A stretch of 64,000 bases of DNA from Streptomyces griseoluteus (GCF_004784465.1 NZ_SRRU01000006.1:124001-188000), one strand, 5' to 3'; positions 23,427 to 32,399 are shown, counted from the first letter of the stretch. The notes: generated from the letters alone by a model not told the origin. Numbers and translations: made by a program.

Positions 23427-23855
23427 GTGGCGTTCGAGCAGGAGTGGGCAGAGGTGCGCGCGGCGGCGTCCAAGCGGACTGCCGTGCAGCTCAACAGTGT
23501 TCCGGCCGAGGGCGGCGGGGGCGGTGGCGGGTATGACCTCGTGGTCAACCGGGACGATCTCGGCGCCATCGGCAGTGACGCGTACGACCTGTTGGGCCGG
23601 ATGGGCAAAGAGGGCGACATCGCCCGCGCGTCCACATTCGACGCCGCGACGGCGTTGACCAACGGGAACTTCGTCAGCGGTTCGGCCGTGCTGAAGGTGC
23701 ACGACTTCTGGCAGACGCACCTCAAGACGCTGCTGGACGCCTGTGCGCAGATCTCCAACCACCTCGATTACAGCAAGGCGCGGCACGCCAAGGACGAAGT
23801 GAAGATCGTTGGGGATCTGGCGCAGATCTCCGCGCTCACGGACTACATGAAATAG
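23427..23855 (+). CDS. WXG100/ESX-like small helical protein
   Basis: 142 residues from GTG 23427, behind GGGGGAAG. A Gly run (seven Gly after PAEG) separates an N-terminal helix from the core. The core has LVVNRDDLGAIGSDAYDLLG and a C-terminal helix beginning VLKVHDFWQTHLKTLLDACA. The size, all-helical nature and pairing with a larger WXG-containing gene suggest an EsxA-like partner of a type VII secretion substrate; a strict WxG motif is absent. It stands 20 bases before the large gene and is probably translated with it. No secretion machinery genes are in the window. Confidence 0.72.
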   Translation: MAFEQEWAEVRAAASKRTAVQLNSVPAEGGGGGGGYDLVVNRDDLGAIGSDAYDLLGRMGKEGDIARASTFDAATALTNGNFVSGSAVLKVHDFWQTHLKTLLDACAQISNHLDYSKARHAKDEVKIVGDLAQISALTDYMK

Positions 23856-23875
23856 GGCTCGGGGGAGCGCGCTAC

Positions 23876-26236
23876 ATGCTGAAGTACGAGGACATCATCG
23901 ACGCCCCGCTGGGGAAGCTGAAGGCCGCCGCCGACGACTGGTCGGAGATGGCGGGGAAGCTGGACAAGCTCGCCGCGGACGCCGCCGACGGGATGAAGGC
24001 GAAGGCGGACAAGGCCGACTGGGAGGGCGTCAACGCGGGCGTCACCAAGGCGTTCATCGGGAAGACGGTCAAGGAGTTCGCGGACGCCGCGGCGGAGGCC
24101 AAGGGCGTGAAGCTGGTCCTCGAAGACGGTTACACGGCCATCAAGCAGGCCCATGACGAGCTGGTCGGCATCCGGGATCACGAGGGGCCCGCGGCCGGCA
24201 TCCGCGTGGACGACAAGGGCAAGGTCACGGCGCGGAAGCCGTTGTCCGAACTTCACATGGCGCGGCACGATCCCGACTACATCGACCTCATCGGGCAGGA
24301 GAGAAAGAACATCGAGTCGTGGCAGAAGAGGATCGACCTCATCGTCGACAACTGCAACGACACCGACGTCGCCCTCAAGAACGCCCTCGAGGCCAACGTC
24401 ACCGACCGCAAGGACTTCAGCGCTCCCACCTACACCAAGCTGGACCAGGAGGAGGCCGCCCGCGCCGCCGCTCTGGCCGCCAAGGGCCGGGACCTCACCC
24501 ACGCCGAACTCCAGCAGCTCAACGAGCTGTTGAAGGACAACAGCCAGTCGCGGGAGTTCGCCAAGGACTTCTACGGGAAGCTCGGCCCCGAGAAGTCGCT
24601 CGCGTTCTTCGGGCAGCTCTCCAAGGACACGTACGACTACAGCAAGGTCGACCCGGAGCGCCTCAAGGACGTCCAGGAGCTTCAGAGGAACCTCGGCCTG
24701 AACCTGGCCACCGCCTCCCACGACAAGGACTTCACCGACAAGTGGGGCCCTGAGCTGCGCAAGTTGGGTACGGAGCGCATCCCGCTGGCCAAGCACGACT
24801 ACGACGGCCCGTTCGGCTACCAGCTCCTCGGCGGGATCATGCGGAACGGGAACTACGACGCCAAGTTCCTCAACCCCATCGCCGAACACGTGGCGCAGCT
24901 GCATGCCAAGGCCCCGTTCATGTTCGCCGATAACAAGGAAGTGAACGGCTGGCTCAAGAACCCGTACAACCCCTCCGGCGTGAACGGAGCCGGTTACGAC
25001 CCGGCCACCGCCATGCTCGAAGCCCTCGGCAACAGCCCTGACGCGGCGAAGCACTTCTTCGCCGACCCGCCGACCGCGTACCACCAGGACGGCACGGTCG
25101 ACCACGGTGCCACGGCCGCCCTCGGGAAGGACAAGGACGGCCATGCGATCGACAACTACCTGGACTTCTTCAGCAACGAGAAGTGGGAGTCCTTCCCCGA
25201 CGTCAACTCGATCGACCCGGACGAGCACAAGGCGTCGCTCAACCAGATGCCCGACGCCCTCGGCCACGCCTTGGAGGCGGCGACCCTCGGCTACCCGGCC
25301 GGGCATCCTGACGCCCACGTGGTGCGGGACGCGGACAACGCCGCGATCATGCAGAAAGTGATGGAGAAGTACGCTTCCGACCCCGAGCTGCTGAAGAAGC
25401 ATCACGAGGCCATGGCCGACAGCCTGGGCACCATGGGCGCCGGCTACATCGACGACATCAACTGGGCGCTGGACAAGAACGATCCGCAGAGCGTGTTCGC
25501 GCCGGGCAGGAATCCCGAGGGGCATGTCGACTTCCGGGACACTGTGGACGGGAACGGGCGGAGTGTCGTCCGGGGCTTCCTCAGCACCCTGGGTCAGCAT
25601 CCGGACGCGTACGCGACGCTCTCGACCGCCGAGCAGGTCTACACCCGCAGCGCACTGGAAGGGGCGGTGGGCCCGGACGGAAAGATCACCGACGAGGTCG
25701 CCGCCCAGGCCAGGGCGACCGTGCGCACCGGCGCCGAGGTGCAGGGCATGCTCGACCAGTCGCGGGCCGACCAGGTCGAGGCCACCAACCTCAAGACCCA
25801 CGAGGACTACGAGAAGGCGGTCGCCAAGCGGGCGGGCTGGGTCGAGTTCGGGGCCACGGCGGGCATCGCGGCGGGCGTCGCCTTCCTCCCCGCGACCGCG
25901 GCGGTAGGGGCCGCGGCGGTGCTGATTCCCTTGGCGACGGATACCGCGAGTGGGGCGGCGGAGCAGTTCATCGGGCAGATGGTCGGAGATGTCGCGGACG
26001 GCTCCGTGGATGAGCACAAGGAGAAGCTGGAGGATCTCACCGACGACCAGAAGGACGCGATCTACTCCGCCGGTGAAGGCATGGCCGAGGCTCCGATGAA
26101 GGACTTCCTTTCCCGCTACGTCACGGAGCCTAAGAAGGACCAGTTCGCCCAGGACCTGCGCGAATCGATGCTGCTCGGCTACGGGGTCGGAAACGACCGC
26201 GAGAACCAGCAGGGCAATGACCCGGAGACCGGCTGA
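23876..26236 (+). CDS. Large WXG-domain protein, type VII secretion-linked
   Basis: 786 residues. The N-terminal 100 residues form an ESX-like helical hairpin with Trp49-Glu-Gly51 (the WXG turn). A long, charged alpha-helical middle follows (about 100-650) with GRDLTHAELQQLNELL and FFGQLSKDTYDYSKVD. Near 655-700 is a hydrophobic Ala/Gly-rich stretch (FGATAGIAAGVAFLPATAAV) that could insert into a membrane. It resembles large streptomycete proteins annotated as DUF6571 (recalled, not verified). No toxin motif is obvious at the C-terminus. It is probably secreted or surface-displayed by an ESX system. The stop overlaps the start of the lipoprotein gene. Confidence 0.75.
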   Translation: MLKYEDIIDAPLGKLKAAADDWSEMAGKLDKLAADAADGMKAKADKADWEGVNAGVTKAFIGKTVKEFADAAAEAKGVKLVLEDGYTAIKQAHDELVGIRDHEGPAAGIRVDDKGKVTARKPLSELHMARHDPDYIDLIGQERKNIESWQKRIDLIVDNCNDTDVALKNALEANVTDRKDFSAPTYTKLDQEEAARAAALAAKGRDLTHAELQQLNELLKDNSQSREFAKDFYGKLGPEKSLAFFGQLSKDTYDYSKVDPERLKDVQELQRNLGLNLATASHDKDFTDKWGPELRKLGTERIPLAKHDYDGPFGYQLLGGIMRNGNYDAKFLNPIAEHVAQLHAKAPFMFADNKEVNGWLKNPYNPSGVNGAGYDPATAMLEALGNSPDAAKHFFADPPTAYHQDGTVDHGATAALGKDKDGHAIDNYLDFFSNEKWESFPDVNSIDPDEHKASLNQMPDALGHALEAATLGYPAGHPDAHVVRDADNAAIMQKVMEKYASDPELLKKHHEAMADSLGTMGAGYIDDINWALDKNDPQSVFAPGRNPEGHVDFRDTVDGNGRSVVRGFLSTLGQHPDAYATLSTAEQVYTRSALEGAVGPDGKITDEVAAQARATVRTGAEVQGMLDQSRADQVEATNLKTHEDYEKAVAKRAGWVEFGATAGIAAGVAFLPATAAVGAAAVLIPLATDTASGAAEQFIGQMVGDVADGSVDEHKEKLEDLTDDQKDAIYSAGEGMAEAPMKDFLSRYVTEPKKDQFAQDLRESMLLGYGVGNDRENQQGNDPETG

Positions 26237-26958
26237 TGCCTGTGGGCGGCCGAGGACACGTGAGGATGCGGACAGTGATCAGTCGTAGGTCAATACGCGG
26301 GGGACTGCCTTCCGTGGCCGTGGCCGGTTCATTGCTTCTCGCGGCGAGTGGGTGTGGAGGGGGCGAGGGCAAGGACGGTCTCCCGAAGGACTACAAGGTC
26401 GTCGCGGGGACACAGCTCTGCGGCGGCAACGCCATCTCCGCCGACGCGTCCAAGGCACTGAAAGTGATCACGGGGGCGTCGCGCTTCGAGGCGTCGTCGA
26501 AGGATTACACCGTTGCGCAGTCCGCTTCGGCCCTCGCCTTGGCGTACCCGACCTCCTCTACTGAGGATACGAACGCCTGTCGCATCTTCACGCCCATCGG
26601 CACGCCGCATTTCAAGCTCGTGATCACCTGGGGGCTGGCCGAGAACGCTCCTTCGGATAAACCAGCGGCCTCGAAATTCACCGTGCTGAAGATGGGAGAG
26701 GAGACCCTCGCAGGGACTGAGCAGGCTTACGTCTTTTTCGCTTGTCAGAGCGACAGGCTGGTCGGGGCGTCGGGAGAGGCTCACATCGTAATCGGCGTGG
26801 AGCGCGGCGGCATGCCGAGGGATCCCCAGGACAACGTGAAGGCGTTGAAAAATGCCTACGCCACCGTCGCCCACTCCTACGCCCTCGCCATGGCCAAGGA
26901 ACTCCGCTGTGACAAGAACGGCGGCCTCCCCCCGAAGCCCGTGCTGGACCCCGCGTAG
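26236..26958 (+). CDS. Lipoprotein of the WXG cassette
   Basis: 240 residues if ATG 26236 is used, which overlaps the previous stop (TGATG); a GTG at 26260 or the ATG at 26266 would give a more normal signal peptide. SVAVAGSLLLAASGCGGG is a clear lipobox, so the mature protein is membrane-anchored outside the cell. The mature part has several cysteines (QLCGGN, NACRIF, FACQSD, LRCDKN) that could form disulphides. Codon use is less GC-biased than in neighbours (for example AAAAATGCC), consistent with later acquisition. Coupled to the WXG gene, it may be its surface partner or an immunity-like protein (inference). Confidence 0.78.
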   Translation: MPVGGRGHVRMRTVISRRSIRGGLPSVAVAGSLLLAASGCGGGEGKDGLPKDYKVVAGTQLCGGNAISADASKALKVITGASRFEASSKDYTVAQSASALALAYPTSSTEDTNACRIFTPIGTPHFKLVITWGLAENAPSDKPAASKFTVLKMGEETLAGTEQAYVFFACQSDRLVGASGEAHIVIGVERGGMPRDPQDNVKALKNAYATVAHSYALAMAKELRCDKNGGLPPKPVLDPA

Positions 26959-26975
26959 CGGCCCGCTGCCGCGGT

Positions 26976-28898
26976 CTACGCCGCCATCTTCTGGTTGTAC
27001 GACGTGCCGGTCGTCGGGTGCTGGGACTCGGGGTACTGCGCGGACACCGTGTGCCGGATCTTCTTGCGCAGAGCGGTCGGGCGTATGCCGTGGGTCTCGT
27101 TGTGGGCCGTCTGCAGGGCGCGGCGGCGGTTGGTCTCGTCGATGGCGCGGGCCATCGAGGGGGTCAGCCGGTTGGCGTACATGTGCACCTCGCCGCTGAC
27201 GTTGCGCGCCGCGCGGCCGATCATCTGGATCAGCGCCGTGTCGTTGCGGAAGATCCCGTCCTGGTCGGCGTCGAGGATCGCGACCAGCGAGACCTCCGGC
27301 AGGTCGAGTCCCTCGCGCAGGAGGTTGATGCCCACGAGGACGTCGTACTCGCCCCGGCGCAGGTCGGCCAGGAGCTCGACCCGGCGCAGGGTGGTCACGC
27401 CGGAGTGCAGGTAGCGGACGCGGACTCCCTGGCTGTCGAGGTAGTCGGTCAGCTCCTCCGACATCCGCTTGGTCAGCGTCGTCACCAGGGTCCGCTCGCC
27501 CCGGGCGGACCGTTCGCGGATCTCCGCGAGCAGGTCCTCCATCTGGCCGGCGGTCGGCTTGACCGTCACCTCCGGATCGAGCAGCCCGGTCGGCCGGATG
27601 ATCTGCTCCACAACGGCGCCCCGCGCCGCGGTCAGCTCGAAGCGGCCCGGCGTCGCGGACAGGTAGACCCGCTGCGGGCAGCGCGCGGCGAACTCCGACC
27701 ACGTCAGGGGACGGTTGTCCATTGCGGACGGCAGCCGGAAACCGTGCTCGACCAGGGTGTTCTTGCGCGCGGCGTCGCCGTGGCTCATGCCGGAGAGCTG
27801 CGGCACCGTGACGTGCGACTCGTCGATCACGACGAGCAGGTCCTCGGGGAAGTAGTCCAGCAGCGTGGACGGCGGTGCGCCGGGGGCGCGGCCGTCCAGG
27901 TGCCGGGAGTAGTTCTCCATCCCGGAGGCGACCTGCGTGTGCCGGATCAGCTCGATGTCGTACTCCGTACGCGTCTGCAGACGGTCGGCCTCGAGCAGCT
28001 TGCCGGCTCGGGTCAGCTCCGCGACGCGCTCGGCCAGCTCGGCCTGGATGGAGTCGGCCGCCGTGCGCATCCGCTCGGGGCCCGCGAAGTAGTGGGTGGC
28101 GGGGAAGACGCGGGTGCGGTCGATGACCTCGCGCACCTCACCGGTCTCCGGGTCGGCGACGGTCAGCCGTTCGACGGTGTCGCCGAACATCTCCACCCGC
28201 AGCATCGTCTTCTCGTACGCGGGGTGGATGTCGATGGTGTCGCCGCGCACGCGGAACCGGCCCGCGGCCGGCTCGCCGTCGGTACGGGTGTACTGGATGT
28301 CGACCAGCGCCGCGAGCAGCTCCTCCCGGTCGACGGTGTCGCCCACCGCCAGCTGGAACGAACGGTCGAGGTAGGACTGGGGCGTGCCGAGGCCGTAGAT
28401 GCAGGACACGGACGCCACGACGATCACGTCACGGCGGCTGAGCAGCGACCAGGTCGCCGAGTGCCGCAGCCGGTCGACCTCCTTGTTGGAGACCGACTCC
28501 TTCGCGAAGTAGGTGTCGGTGCTCGGCGCGTACGACTCGGGGCGGTAGTGGTCGTAGAAGGAGACGAAGTACTCGACCGCGTTGTGCGGGAACAGTTCGC
28601 GCAGCTCGTTGGCGAGCTGGCCGGCGAGGGTCTTGTTCGGCGCGAGCACGAGGGTGGGGCGCTGGAGCTTCTCGATCAGCCAGGCGGTCGTCGCGGACTT
28701 GCCGGTGCCCGTGGCACCCAGCAGCACCACGTCGCTCTCCCCGGCGCGGAGGTGCTTCTCCAGCCCGGCGATCGCCTGCGGCTGGTCTCCGGACGGGGTG
28801 TGGGGGGAGACCACCTGGAACGGCCGGCCGGTGCGTATGACCTGGTCGGCGGTGTGCTCGGCCAGGGTGATGCGCCGGTTCTCGGACGGGAATGCCAT
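26976..28898 (-). CDS. uvrB: UvrB paralogue lacking the C-terminal UVR motif
   Basis: 640 residues. It is the damage-verification helicase of nucleotide excision repair: Walker A GATGTGKSAT at 61-70, beta-hairpin VSFYDHYRPESY, SRRDVIVVASVSCIYGLG, the DEAD-box-like VVIDESHVT, and helicase motif VI QMIGRAARNVSGEVHMY. Standard UvrB of actinobacteria is near 700 residues and ends in a UVR domain that recruits UvrC. Here the protein stops soon after LRKKIRHTVSAQYPES, so that tail is missing. Motif VI region DQDGIFRNDTALIQM also differs from the housekeeping form. It is likely a second UvrB for a special lesion or partner, and is divergent from an alkyltransferase-like gene. Confidence 0.9.
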   Translation of the reverse strand: MAFPSENRRITLAEHTADQVIRTGRPFQVVSPHTPSGDQPQAIAGLEKHLRAGESDVVLLGATGTGKSATTAWLIEKLQRPTLVLAPNKTLAGQLANELRELFPHNAVEYFVSFYDHYRPESYAPSTDTYFAKESVSNKEVDRLRHSATWSLLSRRDVIVVASVSCIYGLGTPQSYLDRSFQLAVGDTVDREELLAALVDIQYTRTDGEPAAGRFRVRGDTIDIHPAYEKTMLRVEMFGDTVERLTVADPETGEVREVIDRTRVFPATHYFAGPERMRTAADSIQAELAERVAELTRAGKLLEADRLQTRTEYDIELIRHTQVASGMENYSRHLDGRAPGAPPSTLLDYFPEDLLVVIDESHVTVPQLSGMSHGDAARKNTLVEHGFRLPSAMDNRPLTWSEFAARCPQRVYLSATPGRFELTAARGAVVEQIIRPTGLLDPEVTVKPTAGQMEDLLAEIRERSARGERTLVTTLTKRMSEELTDYLDSQGVRVRYLHSGVTTLRRVELLADLRRGEYDVLVGINLLREGLDLPEVSLVAILDADQDGIFRNDTALIQMIGRAARNVSGEVHMYANRLTPSMARAIDETNRRRALQTAHNETHGIRPTALRKKIRHTVSAQYPESQHPTTGTSYNQKMAA

Positions 28899-29155
28899 GG
28901 GTTCGCTCCTGAACTAGAGGCAACCGCACAGAAGCGGACAAAAGATACTTAGACTCCGTCCATTTTGCGTGTAGCATCCAATCTTGTCAATGTCTAATAG
29001 CTTTACGGTCGAGTTGTGTGCTACGGCACTCGTTGTCCGAGGTGCAGGGCGTCATCATCAAGAAGCACACCCACGACGTGGGCTACAAGGGCTACACCCG
29101 CCACTCCACCGAATCACGTGGCCATCCACAAGGGACGCGCGCCGGCGAAGGTCGC
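28899..29155. other. A/T-rich divergent promoter region, uvrB / ATL
   Basis: 257 bases between the divergent repair genes. The stretch 28930-29030 is unusually A/T-rich for this genome and must hold both promoters; TTGTCA at 28984-28989 is a possible -35 for the forward gene, without a clean -10. A frame open upstream of the ATL start codes for VIIKKHTHDVGYKGYT but lacks a ribosome site. Confidence 0.4.
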
Positions 29156-29440
29156 GTGAACACCGTCGACGCGGTCCGCGAGGTCGTCGCCACGGTCCCG
29201 CGCGGCCGTGTCGTCTCCTACGGCGACGTCGGCAAGCGGATCGGTGTGGGGCCCCGGCAGGTCGGGCGGGTGATGGGCCTGCTCGGTGACGGGGTGCCGT
29301 GGTGGCGGGTGGTCCGCGCCGACGGGACGCCCGCGACCTGTCACGAGGGGCGGGCGCCGGCGCTGTTGCGGGGGGAAGGGGTGCCGATGGTGGGCGCGCG
29401 GGTGGACATGGGGCGCGGCCGGCACCGGTGGGCTCACTGA
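29156..29440 (+). CDS. Alkyltransferase-like protein (ATL, MGMT family)
   Basis: 94 residues from GTG 29156 behind GAAGG; longer starts are rejected. It is the O6-alkylguanine-DNA alkyltransferase DNA-binding fold: RGRVVSYGDVGKRIG, then GPRQVGRVMG (recognition helix). The active-site PCHRV of true alkyltransferases is replaced by PWWRV (Trp49, Trp50), so it cannot accept an alkyl group. ATL proteins bind O6-alkylguanine, flip it and hand it to nucleotide excision repair (established for fission yeast Atl1 and E. coli eATL). The divergent uvrB paralogue is a fitting partner. Confidence 0.92.
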   Translation: MNTVDAVREVVATVPRGRVVSYGDVGKRIGVGPRQVGRVMGLLGDGVPWWRVVRADGTPATCHEGRAPALLRGEGVPMVGARVDMGRGRHRWAH

Positions 29441-29489
29441 GGGCGGGGTAGCGGCGAGAAGTCGTTCGCCGGTTCGAGAAGATGTCCCC

Positions 29490-30524
29490 ATGACAGAAAG
29501 CAACCTGGCCGCCGAGGCCGCGCAGCGCCTCGTGGCCGGTGACCGTGCGGCCGCCCTCTCCCTCTATCTGCGGGCCTGGAACCGTCCGGACGATGAGGTG
29601 GCGGAGAGGATCTTCGACCTCGTCTCCGAGTGGGGCGACATCGACGCCGCGCTGAAGACCGTCGAGGCCGAGGCGCAGGGTGGCAATCCGGCCGCCTACG
29701 AGGCGCTCGCCGAGCTGCTGGTCGAACTCGAGCGGCCCAAGGAGGCGTTGGCGGCACTCCGGTCGGCGGCCGATGGCGGCCGGGACGTCACCCTGATGAT
29801 CGCCTCCGTCCTGGCCGACGAGCTGGGGGACCGCCGGCAGGCGGAGGAGTACTACCGGCAGGCGCTCGTCGACGACAACCCCCGCGCCCTCAACGACTAC
29901 GGCGCCTTCCTCAGCGAGGACGACGAACGGCTGGACGAGGCCGTCGACTTGCTGCGCCGGGCCATCGAGCGCGGCGACACCATGGCGGCCGGCAACCTCG
30001 GCCGGCTGCTCGCGGACGAGGAGAAGTACGAGGAGGCGCTGCCCTGGCTGAAGCAGGCGCTGGACGCCGGGCACCGCTCCGTACTGGCCGTACTCGGCGA
30101 GACCGAACACGCCCTCGGGGACCTGGAGCCGGCCCGCACCCACCTCCGCGAGGCCCTCGCCGAGGAGGTCACCGGCGCCCACTTCGCCTACGCCCTCCAC
30201 CTGGCCGACACCGGCGCCCCCGAGGAGGCCGTACGCCACTACGAGGCCGCCGCCAAGGAGGACGGCGAGACCAACGCGTATCTCAACCTCGCCCTGCTCC
30301 ATGAGGAGTTGGAGGAGTGGTCCCGCGCCGACCATCACTACCGCGAGGCCCTCGCCCACCAGGACGAGACCGCGTACGTCTACTACGCGCAGTTCCTCGC
30401 GGATCGGAACCGGGGGGACGAGATCGGCGCGTTGCTGAAGTCGGCGGAGCAACTCGACTTGGACGAGGAGGACTTGGCCGAGCTGCGGACGCTCGCCGAG
30501 GAGAGCCGCTCCGGCAGGTCCTGA
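29490..30524 (+). CDS. Tetratricopeptide-repeat protein
   Basis: 344 residues made of about nine TPR/Sel1-like helical pairs from residue 10 to the C-terminus, for example YRQALVDDNPRALNDYG, LLRRAIERGDTMAAGNLG, WLKQALDAGHRSVLAVLG and YEAAAKEDGETNAYLNLA. There is no signal peptide or membrane helix, so it is a cytoplasmic scaffold or adaptor. The start is ATG 29490 with a weak GAGAAG site. It follows the ATL gene by 49 bases and could share its transcript. A hairpin terminator lies just behind the stop. The binding partner is unknown. Confidence 0.9.
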   Translation: MTESNLAAEAAQRLVAGDRAAALSLYLRAWNRPDDEVAERIFDLVSEWGDIDAALKTVEAEAQGGNPAAYEALAELLVELERPKEALAALRSAADGGRDVTLMIASVLADELGDRRQAEEYYRQALVDDNPRALNDYGAFLSEDDERLDEAVDLLRRAIERGDTMAAGNLGRLLADEEKYEEALPWLKQALDAGHRSVLAVLGETEHALGDLEPARTHLREALAEEVTGAHFAYALHLADTGAPEEAVRHYEAAAKEDGETNAYLNLALLHEELEEWSRADHHYREALAHQDETAYVYYAQFLADRNRGDEIGALLKSAEQLDLDEEDLAELRTLAEESRSGRS

Positions 30525-30539
30525 CCCTTCCGGGGTGAA

Positions 30540-30571
30540 CCTGCCGGGGTCCCTCAAGGGGCCCCGGCAGG
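30540..30571 (+). terminator. Terminator after the TPR gene
   Basis: CCTGCCGGGG (30540-30549) pairs with CCCCGGCAGG (30562-30571). It sits between the convergent TPR and PadR genes and may work both ways. Confidence 0.7.
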
Positions 30572-30579
30572 GCGGGAGT

Positions 30580-31137
30580 TCACGACGAGCGTGCCGCCAG
30601 CACCCGCAGTGCCAGCTCCCCCCACCGCAGGTTCTCCTCCTCGAAGGCGATGCCCCGCAACAGGGTGAGGTACGGGCCCACGCGGTCGGCGCCCGCCAGG
30701 AACTCGTCCTCCGTGCGGCCCGCCAGCAGCCGTTCCCGCAGGCGCTCGTAGCGCGCCAGCTTGTCGCGTGACCAGTCCATGTGGGCGGTGATGTCGGCCT
30801 GGACGGGGGTCGGGTCGGCGATGTCGGCGCACTGGACCTTGACCAGGAGGCCGTCGCGGATGGCGGTGGGGCGGGTGATGGGGGCGGCGAGGTGGGCGCG
30901 GAGGGCGTCGTGGCCGGCGTCGGTGAGGGAGAAGAGGCGTTTGTCGGGGCGGCGGTCCTGGCGGACCACGCGCGCGGTGACGAGGCCCTCGCGCTCCATC
31001 CGGTCCAGTTCGCGGTAGAGCTGCTGGGGCGTCGCCGTCCAGAAGTTGGCCACCGAGGCGTTGAAGCCCTTGGCCAGGTCGTAGCCGGATGCCTCGCCCT
31101 CCAGGAGGGTGGCCATCACCGCATTGCGCAGGGTCAC
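30580..31137 (-). CDS. PadR-family transcriptional regulator
   Basis: 185 residues, GTG start at 31137. The N-terminal winged helix (1-75) shows MTLRNAVMATLLEGEASGYD, the recognition region NFWTATPQQLYRELDRMEREG and the wing KRLFSLTDAG. The C-terminal half is a PadR_C dimerisation helix bundle (RDKLARYERLRERLL). PadR proteins are mostly repressors that respond to phenolics or drugs and control neighbouring genes. It is divergent from an NTF2-like gene, and the 55-base gap holds an imperfect palindrome, so autoregulation plus control of that gene is likely. Confidence 0.9.
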   Translation of the reverse strand: MTLRNAVMATLLEGEASGYDLAKGFNASVANFWTATPQQLYRELDRMEREGLVTARVVRQDRRPDKRLFSLTDAGHDALRAHLAAPITRPTAIRDGLLVKVQCADIADPTPVQADITAHMDWSRDKLARYERLRERLLAGRTEDEFLAGADRVGPYLTLLRGIAFEEENLRWGELALRVLAARSS

Positions 31138-31164
31138 GCTCTCACCCTACTCTCCAACACACCT

Positions 31165-31180
31165 ATTCAACTTGTTGAGT
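31165..31180. promoter_or_regulatory. Putative PadR operator
   Basis: ATTCAACTTGTTGAGT: the arms A.TCAAC and GTTGA.T match. It is A/T-rich and lies in the PadR/NTF2 divergent gap, just before the AAGGAG of the forward gene. Confidence 0.45.
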
Positions 31181-31192
31181 AAGGAGCACCCC

Positions 31193-31585
31193 GTGCATCC
31201 CTTCCGTGCCGCCGTGGAGAACCGCGACGCCGACGCCATCGAGGCACTCCTCGCGGAGGACGTCGTCTTCACCAGCCCCGTCGCCTTCAAGCCGTACGCG
31301 GGCAAGGCGATCACCGCCGCGATCCTGCGCGGCGTGCTGCGGGTGTTCGAGGACTTCCGGTACGTCCGGGAGATCGCCAACCCGGACGGGCGGGACCACG
31401 CCTTCGTCTTCACGGCCACCGTCGGCGGCCGGGAGATCCAGGGCTGCGACTTCCTGCACTTCGACGAGGAGGGGCGGATCGACGACTTCACCGTCATGGT
31501 CCGCCCCCTCTCGGCGGCTCAGGCGCTGTCCGAGGCCATGGGTGCGCAGTTCGAGCGCATCAGCCGTGAGGCGGCCGGCGCCTGA
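31193..31585 (+). CDS. NTF2/SnoaL-like protein
   Basis: 130 residues, GTG behind AAGGAG. A cone-shaped NTF2-like fold is inferred from VHPFRAAVENRDADAIEALL (first helix), DVVFTSPVAFKPYAGK, YVREIANPDGRDHAFVFTA and the final strand IDDFTVMVRPL. Members are small isomerases, dehydratases or ligand carriers. The pocket residues do not single out one reaction. As the only gene divergent from the PadR regulator it is the probable target, so its substrate may be the PadR ligand. Confidence 0.85.
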   Translation: MHPFRAAVENRDADAIEALLAEDVVFTSPVAFKPYAGKAITAAILRGVLRVFEDFRYVREIANPDGRDHAFVFTATVGGREIQGCDFLHFDEEGRIDDFTVMVRPLSAAQALSEAMGAQFERISREAAGA

Positions 31586-31594
31586 GCGGGCTCC

Positions 31595-32290
31595 TCAGCC
31601 GAGCCGCTTCAGGACCTCCTCCGCCAGCGGTGCGGAGGAGGCGGGGTTCTGCCCCGTGACCAGGTTCCGGTCGACCACGACCTTGGGCGCCCAGGGCTCT
31701 CCGACCTGCACGTCGACGCCCGCCTCGCGGAGCCGCGTCTCCAGCAGCCACTTGGCCTTGTCGGCGAAACCGGCCTGCGCCTCCTCGGCGTTGGAGAAGC
31801 CGGTGACCTGGTAGCCCGCGAAGGCGTTCGTGCCGTCCGGCCGGGTCGCCGCGAGCATGGCGGCCGGGGCGTGGCAGACGATCGCGAGCGGCTTGCCGGA
31901 GTCGAGGGCGTCGACCAGCAGCCGGCCGGAGGTGGCGTCCACGGCCAGGTCCTCCATGGGGCCGTGTCCGCCGGGGTAGAAGACGGCGTCGTAGTCGTCG
32001 AGGTTCACGTCCTCCAGCGGGACAGGGCGCTTGAACTCGGGCGCGGCCTCCAGCGCGGCGGCGATCCGGTCGGCGCCCTCCTGGCCGCCGTTGACCTCCG
32101 GCGCGAGGCTGCCCTTGTCCACGGTCGGGACCACCCCGCCCGGCGTGGCCACCACCACCTCGTCACCGGCCTTCTTGAACGCCTCGTAGGGCGCGACGGC
32201 CTCCTCTGCCCAGAAGCCGGTCGGGTGCTGGGTGCCGTCGGCGAGCGTCCAGTGGTCGGCGCCGGTCACCACGAAAAGGATCTTCGACAT
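31595..32290 (-). CDS. DJ-1/PfpI family protein (Hsp31/glyoxalase III-like)
   Basis: 231 residues, ATG behind GGAGAG. It is a class I glutamine-amidotransferase-like fold. Motifs: KILFVVTGADHWTL at the N-terminus, the conserved acidic/Gly stretch YDAVFYPGGHGPMEDL, and the nucleophile elbow AIVCHAPAAM, whose Cys-His pair is catalytic. A C-terminal NPASSAPLAEEVLKRL helix follows. Long DJ-1 members like this act as methylglyoxal hydratases (glyoxalase III) or stress chaperones. It converges on the NTF2-like gene. The assignment to Hsp31-type activity is by family; a simple protease role is less likely. Confidence 0.88.
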   Translation of the reverse strand: MSKILFVVTGADHWTLADGTQHPTGFWAEEAVAPYEAFKKAGDEVVVATPGGVVPTVDKGSLAPEVNGGQEGADRIAAALEAAPEFKRPVPLEDVNLDDYDAVFYPGGHGPMEDLAVDATSGRLLVDALDSGKPLAIVCHAPAAMLAATRPDGTNAFAGYQVTGFSNAEEAQAGFADKAKWLLETRLREAGVDVQVGEPWAPKVVVDRNLVTGQNPASSAPLAEEVLKRLG

Positions 32291-32399
32291 GAGGTCTCTC
32301 CAAGCACTCTGGGATCAGGGGAGCACCGGCTCCCCGTTCGACCGTAGACGGATGCCCGGAGCGGCGCCCATGAAGCCGAGGCCTGATCTGCGGCGACGT

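Noticed and set aside
29018..29155. N-terminal extension of the ATL protein
   Set aside because: VIIKKHTHDVGYKG is open but unlike any ATL; the GTG at 29156 has the ribosome site and gives normal length.
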